A stretch of DNA of 64,000 nt from Burkholderiales bacterium 39-55-53 (lineage in GTDB: Bacteria; Pseudomonadota; Gammaproteobacteria; Burkholderiales; Burkholderiaceae_C), in NCBI GenBank assembly GCA_002282445.1, contig NCJK01000001.1, forward strand, positions 310,001-374,000. Reading direction: 5' to 3'. This document shows, one piece after another, positions 9,383-16,191 of this stretch; position 1 is the stretch's first letter, and each line of letters opens with the position of its first letter. A program made the position numbers and the translations under genes. The notes under the pieces are model-generated. The model was not told the DNA's origin, made no database searches, and worked only from the letters and a program-made list of their open reading frames with translations.

Positions 9383-10561
9383 TTAACGCTCGAGCGCCAA
9401 AGACACGCCCATGCCGCCACCGATACACAGTGCGGCCAAGCCCTTCTTGGCATTGGTGCGTTGCATTTCGTGCAACAAAGACACCAAGATGCGGCAGCCT
9501 GATGCACCGATGGGGTGACCGATGGCAATCGCACCACCATTGACGTTGACCTTGGCGGGATCGATGTCCAACTCACGGTTCACAGCGCAAGCTTGTGCGG
9601 CGAAAGCTTCGTTGAGTTCGAACAGATCCACGTCTGATGCTTTCCAGCCTGCACGTTCCAAAGCTTTGCGTGAAGCAGACACAGGGCCCATGCCCATGAT
9701 TTTTGGGTCCAAACCGCTGGTACCGAATGCGGCGATGCGAGCCAAAGGTGTGAGGCCCAAAGCCGCTGCTTTCTTAGCCGTCATCACCACCACAGCCGCA
9801 GCGCCGTCGTTGATGCCTGATGCATTACCGGCCGTCACCGAACCCGCTTTGTCAAAGGCTGGACGCAAACCGGCCAAGGCTTCGGCAGTGGTTTTCTTGT
9901 TGATGTATTCGTCAGCGTTGAACTCGATGGGGTCACCTTTGCGCTGAGGGATGTGCACCGACACGATTTCGTCTTTGAACTTGCCCGCGTCTTGAGCAGC
10001 CGATGCTTTTTGTTGGCTGGCCAAAGCCAAGGCATCTTGCATGTCGCGTGTGATGTTGAATTCTTTGGCCACGTTCTCGGCCGTGATGCCCATGTGGTAC
10101 TGGTTGTACACATCCCACAAACCGTCGACGATCATGGTGTCAATCATGTTCCAGTTGCCCATGCGTTGGCCATCGCGCGAACCCAACAGCACATGACCAG
10201 AAGCGCTCATGTTTTCTTGACCGCCAGCCACCACGATGTCGCTGTCGCCATACGCCACCGCTTGTGCAGCCAACATCACGGCTTTGAGGCCAGAGCCGCA
10301 CACCGCGTTGATGGTCAAAGCAGGCACTGCATGAGGGATGCCAGACTTCATCAAAGCTTGACGGGCTGGGTTTTGACCTGCACCAGCGGCCAACACTTGA
10401 CCCATGATGACTTCGCCCACCATCGCAGGATCGACCTTGGCACGCGCCAAAGCTTCGCGAATGACGATAGAACCCAGCTCAGTGGCTGCGATTTTGGCAA
10501 GTGAACCACCAAACTTGCCCACGGCAGTGCGTGCGGCTGAAACGATGACGATGTCTTCCAT
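9383..10561 (-). CDS. phaA: Acetyl-CoA acetyltransferase (beta-ketothiolase)
   Basis: A biosynthetic thiolase that condenses two acetyl-CoA to acetoacetyl-CoA. The 392-residue protein contains Cys88 in NAVCGSGLKAV (acyl-enzyme cysteine), the histidine motif GGAIAIGHPIGASG near residue 348 and the second catalytic cysteine in ALCIGGGMG near 378, all in the standard order. It lies between phaC and phaB, 44 and 34 bases from its neighbours, so one transcript is likely. Its place in the pha cluster favours the PHB role over beta-oxidation. Confidence 0.96.
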   Translation of the reverse strand: MEDIVIVSAARTAVGKFGGSLAKIAATELGSIVIREALARAKVDPAMVGEVIMGQVLAAGAGQNPARQALMKSGIPHAVPALTINAVCGSGLKAVMLAAQAVAYGDSDIVVAGGQENMSASGHVLLGSRDGQRMGNWNMIDTMIVDGLWDVYNQYHMGITAENVAKEFNITRDMQDALALASQQKASAAQDAGKFKDEIVSVHIPQRKGDPIEFNADEYINKKTTAEALAGLRPAFDKAGSVTAGNASGINDGAAAVVVMTAKKAAALGLTPLARIAAFGTSGLDPKIMGMGPVSASRKALERAGWKASDVDLFELNEAFAAQACAVNRELDIDPAKVNVNGGAIAIGHPIGASGCRILVSLLHEMQRTNAKKGLAALCIGGGMGVSLALER

Positions 10562-10595
10562 TTTTGTCTCCCGAAAAAATAAATGAAACTAAAAA

Positions 10596-12269
10596 TCAGT
10601 GGCTGGCGCGTTCTTTGACGTAACGACCAGGTGCAGCCTCAATCGCTTTGTGCTTACCCTTGCCATAGGTTTTGGGTGCCGCGATTTGTTTGCCTGCGTG
10701 AGTTTTGAGCCAAGCGGACCAATCTGTCCACCAGCTGCCTGGGTGCTCTTTGGCACTTGCAATCCACTGCTCCGTGTCTTTTGGAAACTTGGTGTCACTG
10801 CCCGTCCAATAGCAACGCTTGTTGGCAGCGGGTGGGTTAATCACGCCGGCAATGTGGCCAGAGGCCCCCATGACAAAACGCTTCTTGCCGGGGAACACAT
10901 GCGTGCTGGCATACGCGCCGCCGATGGGCACGATGTGGTCTTCACGCGAGCCATAGATGTACAAAGGCATGTCCACTTTGCGCAGGTCAATCTTCTCGCC
11001 GCACACCGTGGCCTTGCCGGGCTTGATGAGGTTGTTCTCAAGGTAGGTGTTGCGCAAGTACCAGGCATACATGGGGCCGGGCAAGTTGGTGGAATCGCTG
11101 TTCCAGTAGAGCAAGTCGAACGGTGGCGGTGTTTCACCCTTCAGGTAGTTGCCCACCACGTAGTTCCACACCAAATCGTTGGGGCGCAAGAAGCTGAAGG
11201 TCGACGCCATGTCTTTGCCCTTCATCAGCCCGCCTTCAGCGAACTGGCCTTCACGGAACTTGACGAACGCTTCGTCGATGAAAACATCCAACACGCCGGT
11301 GTCGGTAAAGTCAATCAGCGTGGTCAGCAAAGTGGCGCTGGCCACTGGCTTTTCGCCACGCGCGGCCAGCACAGCCAGTGCGTTAGACAAAATCGTGCCG
11401 CCCACGCAGAAACCCAATGCATTGATTTGCTTTGCGCCACCAATTTCTTGCACCACCTTGATGGCTTGAATGGCCACGTCTTCCACATAGTTGTCCCATG
11501 TGGTGTTGCGCAGGCTCTCATCAGGATTGCGCCAGCTCACCACGAAGGTGCGATGGCCTTGGGCCACGGCGTAGCGGATGAATGAGTTTTCAGGCTGCAA
11601 GTCCAAGATATAGAACTTGTTGATGCAAGGCGGGATGAACAAGAACGGACGCTCGTACACCTTGGCGGTGAGTGGCTTGTATTCGAGCAGTTGGAAGAAC
11701 TCGTTTTCAAACACCACTTTGCCTTCGGTAGTGGCCACGTTTTTGCCCACTTCAAACAGGCTTTCGTCGGTCATCGACACATGGCCTTGCTGCATGTCGT
11801 GCAACAAGTTTTGAATACCTTTGGAAATGCTCTCGCCTTTGGTCTCAATCGCTTTTTGCTGTGCTTCTGCGTTGAGTGCCAAGTAGTTGCTGGGGGCTGC
11901 GGCAGCAGCCCATTGTTCGACGGCGAATTGAATACGTGCTTTGGTTTTCGCGTCAGTTTCGGCAGCTTCGGTGAGCGCCATCATCGTGCGGGTGTTGAGC
12001 AGATACGCTGCGGCAGTGAATGCCGCCATGGGATTGTGCGACCAAGCTTCGCCTTTGAAGCGGCGATCTTTGACTTCAGCCGTGCCATGCAAGCTTTGGT
12101 TCCACAACTCAGTCGCTTCTTCGATGTACTGCTTTTGCAGCGCTTCGAGCTTGTCTGGCGAGAAACTCAAGGAAGGTGCTTTTGCATCCCCTCCACCAAT
12201 TGTTTGAAATGAGGCCAAGGCTTTGAGCCAGCTATCCCCTAGGCTCTTAAGGGCCGCATTCTGATCCAT
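10596..12269 (-). CDS. phaC: Class I poly(3-hydroxyalkanoate) synthase
   Basis: It polymerises (R)-3-hydroxyacyl-CoA on the surface of PHA granules. The 557-residue alpha/beta-hydrolase-fold protein has the lipase-like box GFCVGG with Cys288 as nucleophile, Asp444 in YGSREDHIVP and His472 in GASGHIAGV, the expected triad. The length fits single-subunit class I synthases. It is the first gene of phaCAB; AGGAGTTAGAG precedes the ATG. A small membrane-protein gene is divergent from it. A phasin gene that would serve the same granules is found at 56558. Confidence 0.97.
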   Translation of the reverse strand: MDQNAALKSLGDSWLKALASFQTIGGGDAKAPSLSFSPDKLEALQKQYIEEATELWNQSLHGTAEVKDRRFKGEAWSHNPMAAFTAAAYLLNTRTMMALTEAAETDAKTKARIQFAVEQWAAAAAPSNYLALNAEAQQKAIETKGESISKGIQNLLHDMQQGHVSMTDESLFEVGKNVATTEGKVVFENEFFQLLEYKPLTAKVYERPFLFIPPCINKFYILDLQPENSFIRYAVAQGHRTFVVSWRNPDESLRNTTWDNYVEDVAIQAIKVVQEIGGAKQINALGFCVGGTILSNALAVLAARGEKPVASATLLTTLIDFTDTGVLDVFIDEAFVKFREGQFAEGGLMKGKDMASTFSFLRPNDLVWNYVVGNYLKGETPPPFDLLYWNSDSTNLPGPMYAWYLRNTYLENNLIKPGKATVCGEKIDLRKVDMPLYIYGSREDHIVPIGGAYASTHVFPGKKRFVMGASGHIAGVINPPAANKRCYWTGSDTKFPKDTEQWIASAKEHPGSWWTDWSAWLKTHAGKQIAAPKTYGKGKHKAIEAAPGRYVKERASH

Positions 12270-12373
12270 CTCTAACTCCTATACAGTCGCTGCTGTGCTA
12301 ATACTGTCACCAGTATGTCAGTGAAAAGCCTTCGATTTGCTGACACAAATCAAACTCAAGAGAAAACCCCTAG

Positions 12374-12691
12374 ATGTATTTGGTCCTGATCGCGTGGATT
12401 TACGTGGCTTTCATGATGGCCATCGCTGAAGCAACAAGCCCAGTGGGCTCTTTGCTCGGCGCGGCCTTTACTTTTGTGCTCTACGGACTGCTGCCCATGA
12501 GCGTGGTTGGCTACATCATGGGCACGCCAGCAAGGCGGCGCGCCATCAAGGCCAAAGAAGCCGCAGAACGAGAACAAGCTATTGCGTCACAAAATGTACA
12601 AACTATTTGTGACAACGCCGAGTCAGTGACGCCAGATGCACACAGCAAAGCGGCCGGTCAAGCCATCGCGCCTGAAAGAAAAGAGCCTTGA
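12374..12691 (+). CDS. Small membrane protein of unknown function
   Basis: A 105-residue protein with two hydrophobic segments (about residues 2-20 and 28-50, the second ending in a GYIMG turn), followed by a basic, charged cytoplasmic tail (TPARRRAIKAKEAAEREQ). I do not recognise a family. It is divergent from phaC, and its last 69 bases overlap the 3' end of pgeF tail to tail. The membrane part looks convincingly protein-coding; the C-terminal tail lies mostly in the overlap and is less certain. Confidence 0.6.
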   Translation: MYLVLIAWIYVAFMMAIAEATSPVGSLLGAAFTFVLYGLLPMSVVGYIMGTPARRRAIKAKEAAEREQAIASQNVQTICDNAESVTPDAHSKAAGQAIAPERKEP

Positions 12692-13417
12692 GCGCTGCGC
12701 GACCGTGCACCACTCAGGCGTGCTGTCGTTGCCAGCTACCGAGCCAACGCCCATAGTCTGCAAACGCCATCGCGCTAAACCTGCAAGGTCTGCCAGCCAC
12801 TTGCCCGCATGTGTGGGATGCGGCTTGAAATAACGGTCAGCGCCTGATGCATTGCCCTGCGCAGTAAAAGCCACGCGCACATCATCACCCACTTCAAAAG
12901 CATCTGGGCCAATGCAAGGACCAAGCCACACACGCACTTGCTCGGGGGCAACACCTACTTGCCCGCACATTGCATGCACCGTCTGCTCTATCACCCCCGC
13001 CGCTAAACCACGCCAGCCCGCATGTGCAGCTGCCACCACTTGGCCAGCGTCATCGGTAAACAACAGGGGCAAACAGTCGGCCACCATGATGGTGCAAGCC
13101 ACTTGCGGCTCTGACGTGATGCAAGCATCGGCCTTCGTGCCATCTGGCGTTGATGCGCTGAGCTGTGCCACATCCACGCCATGCACTTGGCTCAGAAACA
13201 CAGGCCGCGTCCCACCCAGCTGAGCTTGTAGCAAAGCGCGGTTTTGCGCCACGGCATGCACATCGTCTTGCACATGGTCACCCAAATTGAATCCATCAAA
13301 CGGTGCTTGCGACACACCGCCCACACGCGTGGTGCACACCGCTTGCACGCCTGCGGGCAATGCCCAATCTATGGGCCAGAACAAAGGCGTAGCAGGTGTG
13401 TGGGTGGCGTGACTCAT
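12623..13417 (-). CDS. pgeF: Peptidoglycan editing factor (YfiH/laccase-domain protein)
   Basis: A 264-residue purine/peptidoglycan-quality protein formerly called multicopper polyphenol oxidase; PgeF removes mis-incorporated residues from peptidoglycan precursors. The conserved zinc-type triad is visible as His79 (SQVHG), Cys115 (VADCLPLLF) and His132 (AAHAGWRG), and GPCIGP is present. An ATG at 13453 would add 12 residues without conservation, so MSHATHTP (13417) is preferred. A position upstream of phaC is common in Burkholderiales. Its 3' end overlaps the convergent small membrane-protein gene. Confidence 0.9.
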   Translation of the reverse strand: MSHATHTPATPLFWPIDWALPAGVQAVCTTRVGGVSQAPFDGFNLGDHVQDDVHAVAQNRALLQAQLGGTRPVFLSQVHGVDVAQLSASTPDGTKADACITSEPQVACTIMVADCLPLLFTDDAGQVVAAAHAGWRGLAAGVIEQTVHAMCGQVGVAPEQVRVWLGPCIGPDAFEVGDDVRVAFTAQGNASGADRYFKPHPTHAGKWLADLAGLARWRLQTMGVGSVAGNDSTPEWCTVAQRSRLFSFRRDGLTGRFAVCIWRH

Positions 13418-13505
13418 AGGGACAAAGGATATCCCGAATGCGACGATGGCCAACGCTGGCTCACGTTAGACTTGAGACAAGTTTTAACTCACACACATAC
13501 TCATC

Positions 13506-13811
13506 ATGATTCTCGAACTCGTCGACATCCGCATTCAACCTGGCCAACAAGCCGCATTCGATGAAGCCATCCAGCGTGGCGTAGAAAGCGTCATCGCCAA
13601 AGCCAAAGGCTTTGAAGGCTACAAAGTCAATCGCGGCATCGAGTCGCCCGAGCGCTATGTGCTGCAAATTTTCTGGACCACGCTGGAGAACCACACGGTG
13701 GACTTCCGCGAGTCGCCCGCCTTTGCTGAGTGGCGCGCCATCGTTGGCCCCTTCTTTGCACAGCCTCCTATGGTGGAGCACTTTGAACTGGTGTGCAAAT
13801 CGCAAGGCTAA
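13506..13811 (+). CDS. Antibiotic biosynthesis monooxygenase (ABM) domain protein
   Basis: A 101-residue single-domain protein with the dimeric ferredoxin-like ABM fold, recognisable from ILELVDIRIQPGQQAAFDEA at the start and the central WTTLENHTVDFRESPAFAEW. Members are cofactor-free monooxygenases or small stress proteins, and many have no known substrate. It is followed 23 bases later by a fumarylacetoacetate-hydrolase-family gene, so the pair may act in aromatic or quinone breakdown; that is inference. Confidence 0.78.
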   Translation: MILELVDIRIQPGQQAAFDEAIQRGVESVIAKAKGFEGYKVNRGIESPERYVLQIFWTTLENHTVDFRESPAFAEWRAIVGPFFAQPPMVEHFELVCKSQG

Positions 13812-13834
13812 GCCTTGCGTCACTGGAGACACGC

Positions 13835-14530
13835 ATGAGCTACGCATTCGAACCTACGCCCGTTGTATCTGTGCCCGTGGTGGGCATGGCTGAGCGCTTT
13901 CCAGTGCACCGCATTTACTGCGTGGGTCGCAACTACGAAGAGCATGCCAAAGAGATGGGCTTCACTGGCCGTGAACCGCCCTTCTTCTTCATGAAGCCCG
14001 CAGACGCAGTGCTGGTAGTCAACGCCGGTGAAACAGGCGACATGCCCTACCCCAGCCTCACAAAAAATTTGCACCATGAAATTGAGCTGGTGGTGGCCAT
14101 TGGCAAAGGTGGCAAGAACATCCAAGCAACTGACGCCATGAACCATGTTTACGGCTACGCCGTGGGCCTAGACATGACACGTCGCGACTTGCAAAACGAC
14201 ATGAAAAAGCAAGGCCGCCCTTGGTGCATTGGCAAAGGCTTTGACCACAGCGCGCCCATTGGCCCCATCACACCTGCAGCACAGGCTGGCGACGTGGCCA
14301 ACGCTGAGATTTATGTGCAAGTCAACGGCCAAGACCGCCAACGCAGCAGCACCAGCCAACTCATTTGGAACATCGCAGAAACGATTGAACATTTGTCTGC
14401 GGCTTGGGAGCTGCAACCCGGCGACTTGATCTACACCGGCACGCCTGAAGGCGTGGGTGCTGTGGTGGCTGGTGATGTCATGGTGGGTTCAGTGGCAGGC
14501 TTGGGCGAACTCAAAGTTCGCTTGGTTTAA
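13835..14530 (+). CDS. Fumarylacetoacetate hydrolase family protein
   Basis: A 231-residue metal-dependent hydrolase of the FAH superfamily, probably acting on fumarylpyruvate, acylpyruvates or a related diketo acid. Key segments are YCVGRNYEEHAKEMG, FMKPADAV, the metal-binding HHEIELVVAIGK and the C-terminal YTGTPEGVGAV. I start at the ATG at 13835, which follows GGAGACACGC; the upstream ATG at 13793 lies inside the ABM gene. Short FAH proteins of this size are often annotated as fumarylpyruvate hydrolases, but no gentisate genes are visible here. Confidence 0.88.
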   Translation: MSYAFEPTPVVSVPVVGMAERFPVHRIYCVGRNYEEHAKEMGFTGREPPFFFMKPADAVLVVNAGETGDMPYPSLTKNLHHEIELVVAIGKGGKNIQATDAMNHVYGYAVGLDMTRRDLQNDMKKQGRPWCIGKGFDHSAPIGPITPAAQAGDVANAEIYVQVNGQDRQRSSTSQLIWNIAETIEHLSAAWELQPGDLIYTGTPEGVGAVVAGDVMVGSVAGLGELKVRLV

Positions 14531-14535
14531 ACCTC

Positions 14536-15084
14536 ATGCTGCACCGCCCCCTCATTCAACATTGCAAAGCCTGCGGCAGCGCGGTGACCTACCGTCTGCC
14601 CGATGATGGCGACACACGCGAGCGCGCGGTGTGCAACGCCTGCCACACCATCCACTACGAAAACCCACTCAACGTGGTGGGCACCGTGCCTGTGTGGGGC
14701 GACAAAGTGTTGCTATGCAAGCGCAACATCGAACCACGTTTAGGCAAGTGGACCCTGCCAGCTGGCTTTATGGAGCTCAACGAAACCGTGGCCCAAGGCG
14801 CTGCACGTGAAACGGTAGAAGAAGCCGGTGCGCAGTTTGAAATGCAAGAGCTGTTCACCATGATGAACGTCACACGTGTGGGCCAGGTGCATTTCTTTTA
14901 CCGCGCTCAACTCACCAGCGACACCTTTGACCCCGGCCACGAAACACAAGAAGCACGTTTGTTTGCCGAGCATGAAATACCGTGGGACGAGATTGCGTTT
15001 CGCACCGTCAAAGAAACCTTGCAACACTACTTTGCAGATGCCAAGCAGGGCAAGTTTGAGTTGCACCACGTAGACATTGTTTAA
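14536..15084 (+). CDS. NUDIX hydrolase with N-terminal zinc ribbon
   Basis: A 182-residue pyrophosphohydrolase. The N-terminus has a zinc ribbon (CKACG at about 11-15 and CNACH at about 34-38), and the complete Nudix box GX5EX7REX2EEXG runs from GFMELNE to RETVEEAG (about residues 77-98). The combination resembles NADH pyrophosphatase NudC-like proteins, though it is shorter. It starts 5 bases after the FAH-family stop and is likely co-transcribed with it. Confidence 0.88.
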   Translation: MLHRPLIQHCKACGSAVTYRLPDDGDTRERAVCNACHTIHYENPLNVVGTVPVWGDKVLLCKRNIEPRLGKWTLPAGFMELNETVAQGAARETVEEAGAQFEMQELFTMMNVTRVGQVHFFYRAQLTSDTFDPGHETQEARLFAEHEIPWDEIAFRTVKETLQHYFADAKQGKFELHHVDIV

Positions 15085-15112
15085 AAGCGTTCTACGTAGC
15101 CACAAAAGACAA

Positions 15113-15142
15113 AAGGACTAGCAACTTTCATTGCTAGTCCTT
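15113..15142 (-). terminator. Terminator after tRNA-Pro
   Basis: A perfect 12-bp stem AAGGACTAGCAA/TTGCTAGTCCTT with a 6-base loop. On the minus strand it is followed by TTTTGTCTTTT, whereas the plus side has no T run. It therefore most likely ends the tRNA-Pro transcript and can also stabilise the 3' end of the convergent NUDIX mRNA. Confidence 0.8.
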
Positions 15143-15151
15143 GGTCATTCT

Positions 15152-15228
15152 TGGTCGGTGTGAAAGGATTCGAACCTTCGACCCCTTGCACCCCATGCAA
15201 GTGCGCTACCAGGCTGCGCCACACACCG
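15152..15228 (-). tRNA. tRNA-Pro (anticodon GGG)
   Basis: A 77-base cloverleaf read on the minus strand. The acceptor CGGTGTG/CACACCG and anticodon arm CTTGC-ATGGGGT-GCAAG (anticodon GGG, G37) are clear, with the TTCGAAT T-loop, discriminator A and an encoded CCA end. It lies directly downstream of the merR-type gene, the usual place after ihfA in this group of bacteria. Confidence 0.96.
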
Positions 15229-15254
15229 AATCAGGCTGAAATTATAACGCTTAC

Positions 15255-15716
15255 TCAGTGCAGCTCAGAGAGCAGATCGCGAATTTGTGTGAGTTCTTTA
15301 CGCAAGGTTTGCAGCGCTTCATCGTTGCTGCTCAAGGCAAGTGGTGGCAACTCTTGCACGTCGTCTGAGTCGACATCTAAATCGTCATCAAAGCCATCGT
15401 CGTCGGGCAAGTCCACATCGATCAACTCACCACCTACGCGGCGACGCTCGCGCTCGGATTGCACCAACTCTTGCAACTTGTTGCGTGCGCCGGTGATGGT
15501 GAAACCTTGGTCATACAAGAGGTCGCGAATGCGACGAATCATCAGCACTTCGTGGCGCTGGTAATAGCGGCGATTACCGCGACGCTTCATGGGCCGCAGC
15601 TGCGTGAATTCCTGCTCCCAATAGCGCAGCACGTGCGGCTTGACGCCGCACAATTCGCTCACTTCACCGATGGTGAAGTAGCGTTTGGCTGGAATGGGAG
15701 GGAGGGATTTCTCCAT
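15255..15716 (-). CDS. MerR-family regulator downstream of ihfA
   Basis: A 153-residue regulator with an N-terminal MerR helix-turn-helix (YFTIGEVSELCGVKPHVLRYW, RRGNRRYYQRHEVLMIRRI, residues about 13-65). A short coiled region, a strongly acidic stretch (about residues 100-120, Asp-rich) and a final helix follow. There are no metal-binding cysteines of the MerR/CueR type. The ATG at 15716 is preferred because 22 residues added by the 15782 start look unconserved. An intrinsic terminator separates it from ihfA. The target is unknown. Confidence 0.85.
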   Translation of the reverse strand: MEKSLPPIPAKRYFTIGEVSELCGVKPHVLRYWEQEFTQLRPMKRRGNRRYYQRHEVLMIRRIRDLLYDQGFTITGARNKLQELVQSERERRRVGGELIDVDLPDDDGFDDDLDVDSDDVQELPPLALSSNDEALQTLRKELTQIRDLLSELH

Positions 15717-15801
15717 GAAAATCAGTAGCTTGTGAACGGGACCGCAGAGGTTACACGAAGATTCGACCTTGCGACGCTTCACTTGACAGTTTTGTCAAAA
15801 A

Positions 15802-15824
15802 AAAGAGGCCGCGTGGGCCTCTTT
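15802..15824 (-). terminator. Intrinsic terminator between ihfA and the merR-type gene
   Basis: A perfect 9-bp stem AAAGAGGCC/GGCCTCTTT with a 5-base loop, followed on the minus strand by an uninterrupted T run. It lies 6 bases beyond the ihfA stop. It should end most pheST-ihfA transcription and reduce read-through into the merR-type gene and tRNA-Pro. Confidence 0.85.
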
Positions 15825-15829
15825 CTCAA

Positions 15830-16165
15830 TCAGTTGTCAACTTTGGGATTACTGTCACCCTGTATTTGCTCTTTCAGCTTGTGGCTTGCATGGAAAGTCA
15901 CCGCACGTCGTGCCTGAATGGGAATGGCCTCCCCTGTGCGTGGGTTACGACCGGGGCGAGGTGCTTTGGTTCGAATTTGAAAATTGCCGAAGCTAGAAAT
16001 CTTCACATCAGTGCCGTTGACCAAGCTTTGCGCAATCAAATCAAAGAAGGCATCAATCATGTCCTTCGATTCACGTTTGTTCAAACCGATTTGCTCGAAC
16101 AACAAATCAGCCAGCTGCGCTTTGGTGAGCGCTGGCGTTTCTAGGCTTTCAAAAGACAGTTCCAT
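15830..16165 (-). CDS. ihfA: Integration host factor alpha subunit
   Basis: The alpha subunit of the heterodimeric nucleoid protein that bends DNA at specific sites. At 111 residues it is slightly longer than the E. coli protein. It has the expected opening (LTKAQLADLLFEQIGLNKRE), the DNA-binding arm segment [20 protein letters not shown] with the intercalating proline, and a short polar tail. The order pheS-pheT-ihfA is conserved across many proteobacteria. A second DNA-bending relative, HU, is at 62843. Confidence 0.95.
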   Translation of the reverse strand: MELSFESLETPALTKAQLADLLFEQIGLNKRESKDMIDAFFDLIAQSLVNGTDVKISSFGNFQIRTKAPRPGRNPRTGEAIPIQARRAVTFHASHKLKEQIQGDSNPKVDN

Positions 16166-16191
16166 ACGGTTCTCTTTTTAACGTGAAAACA

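Noticed and set aside
15151-15564. Plus-strand frame of 137 codons
   Set aside because: It runs through tRNA-Pro and is antisense to the merR-type gene.
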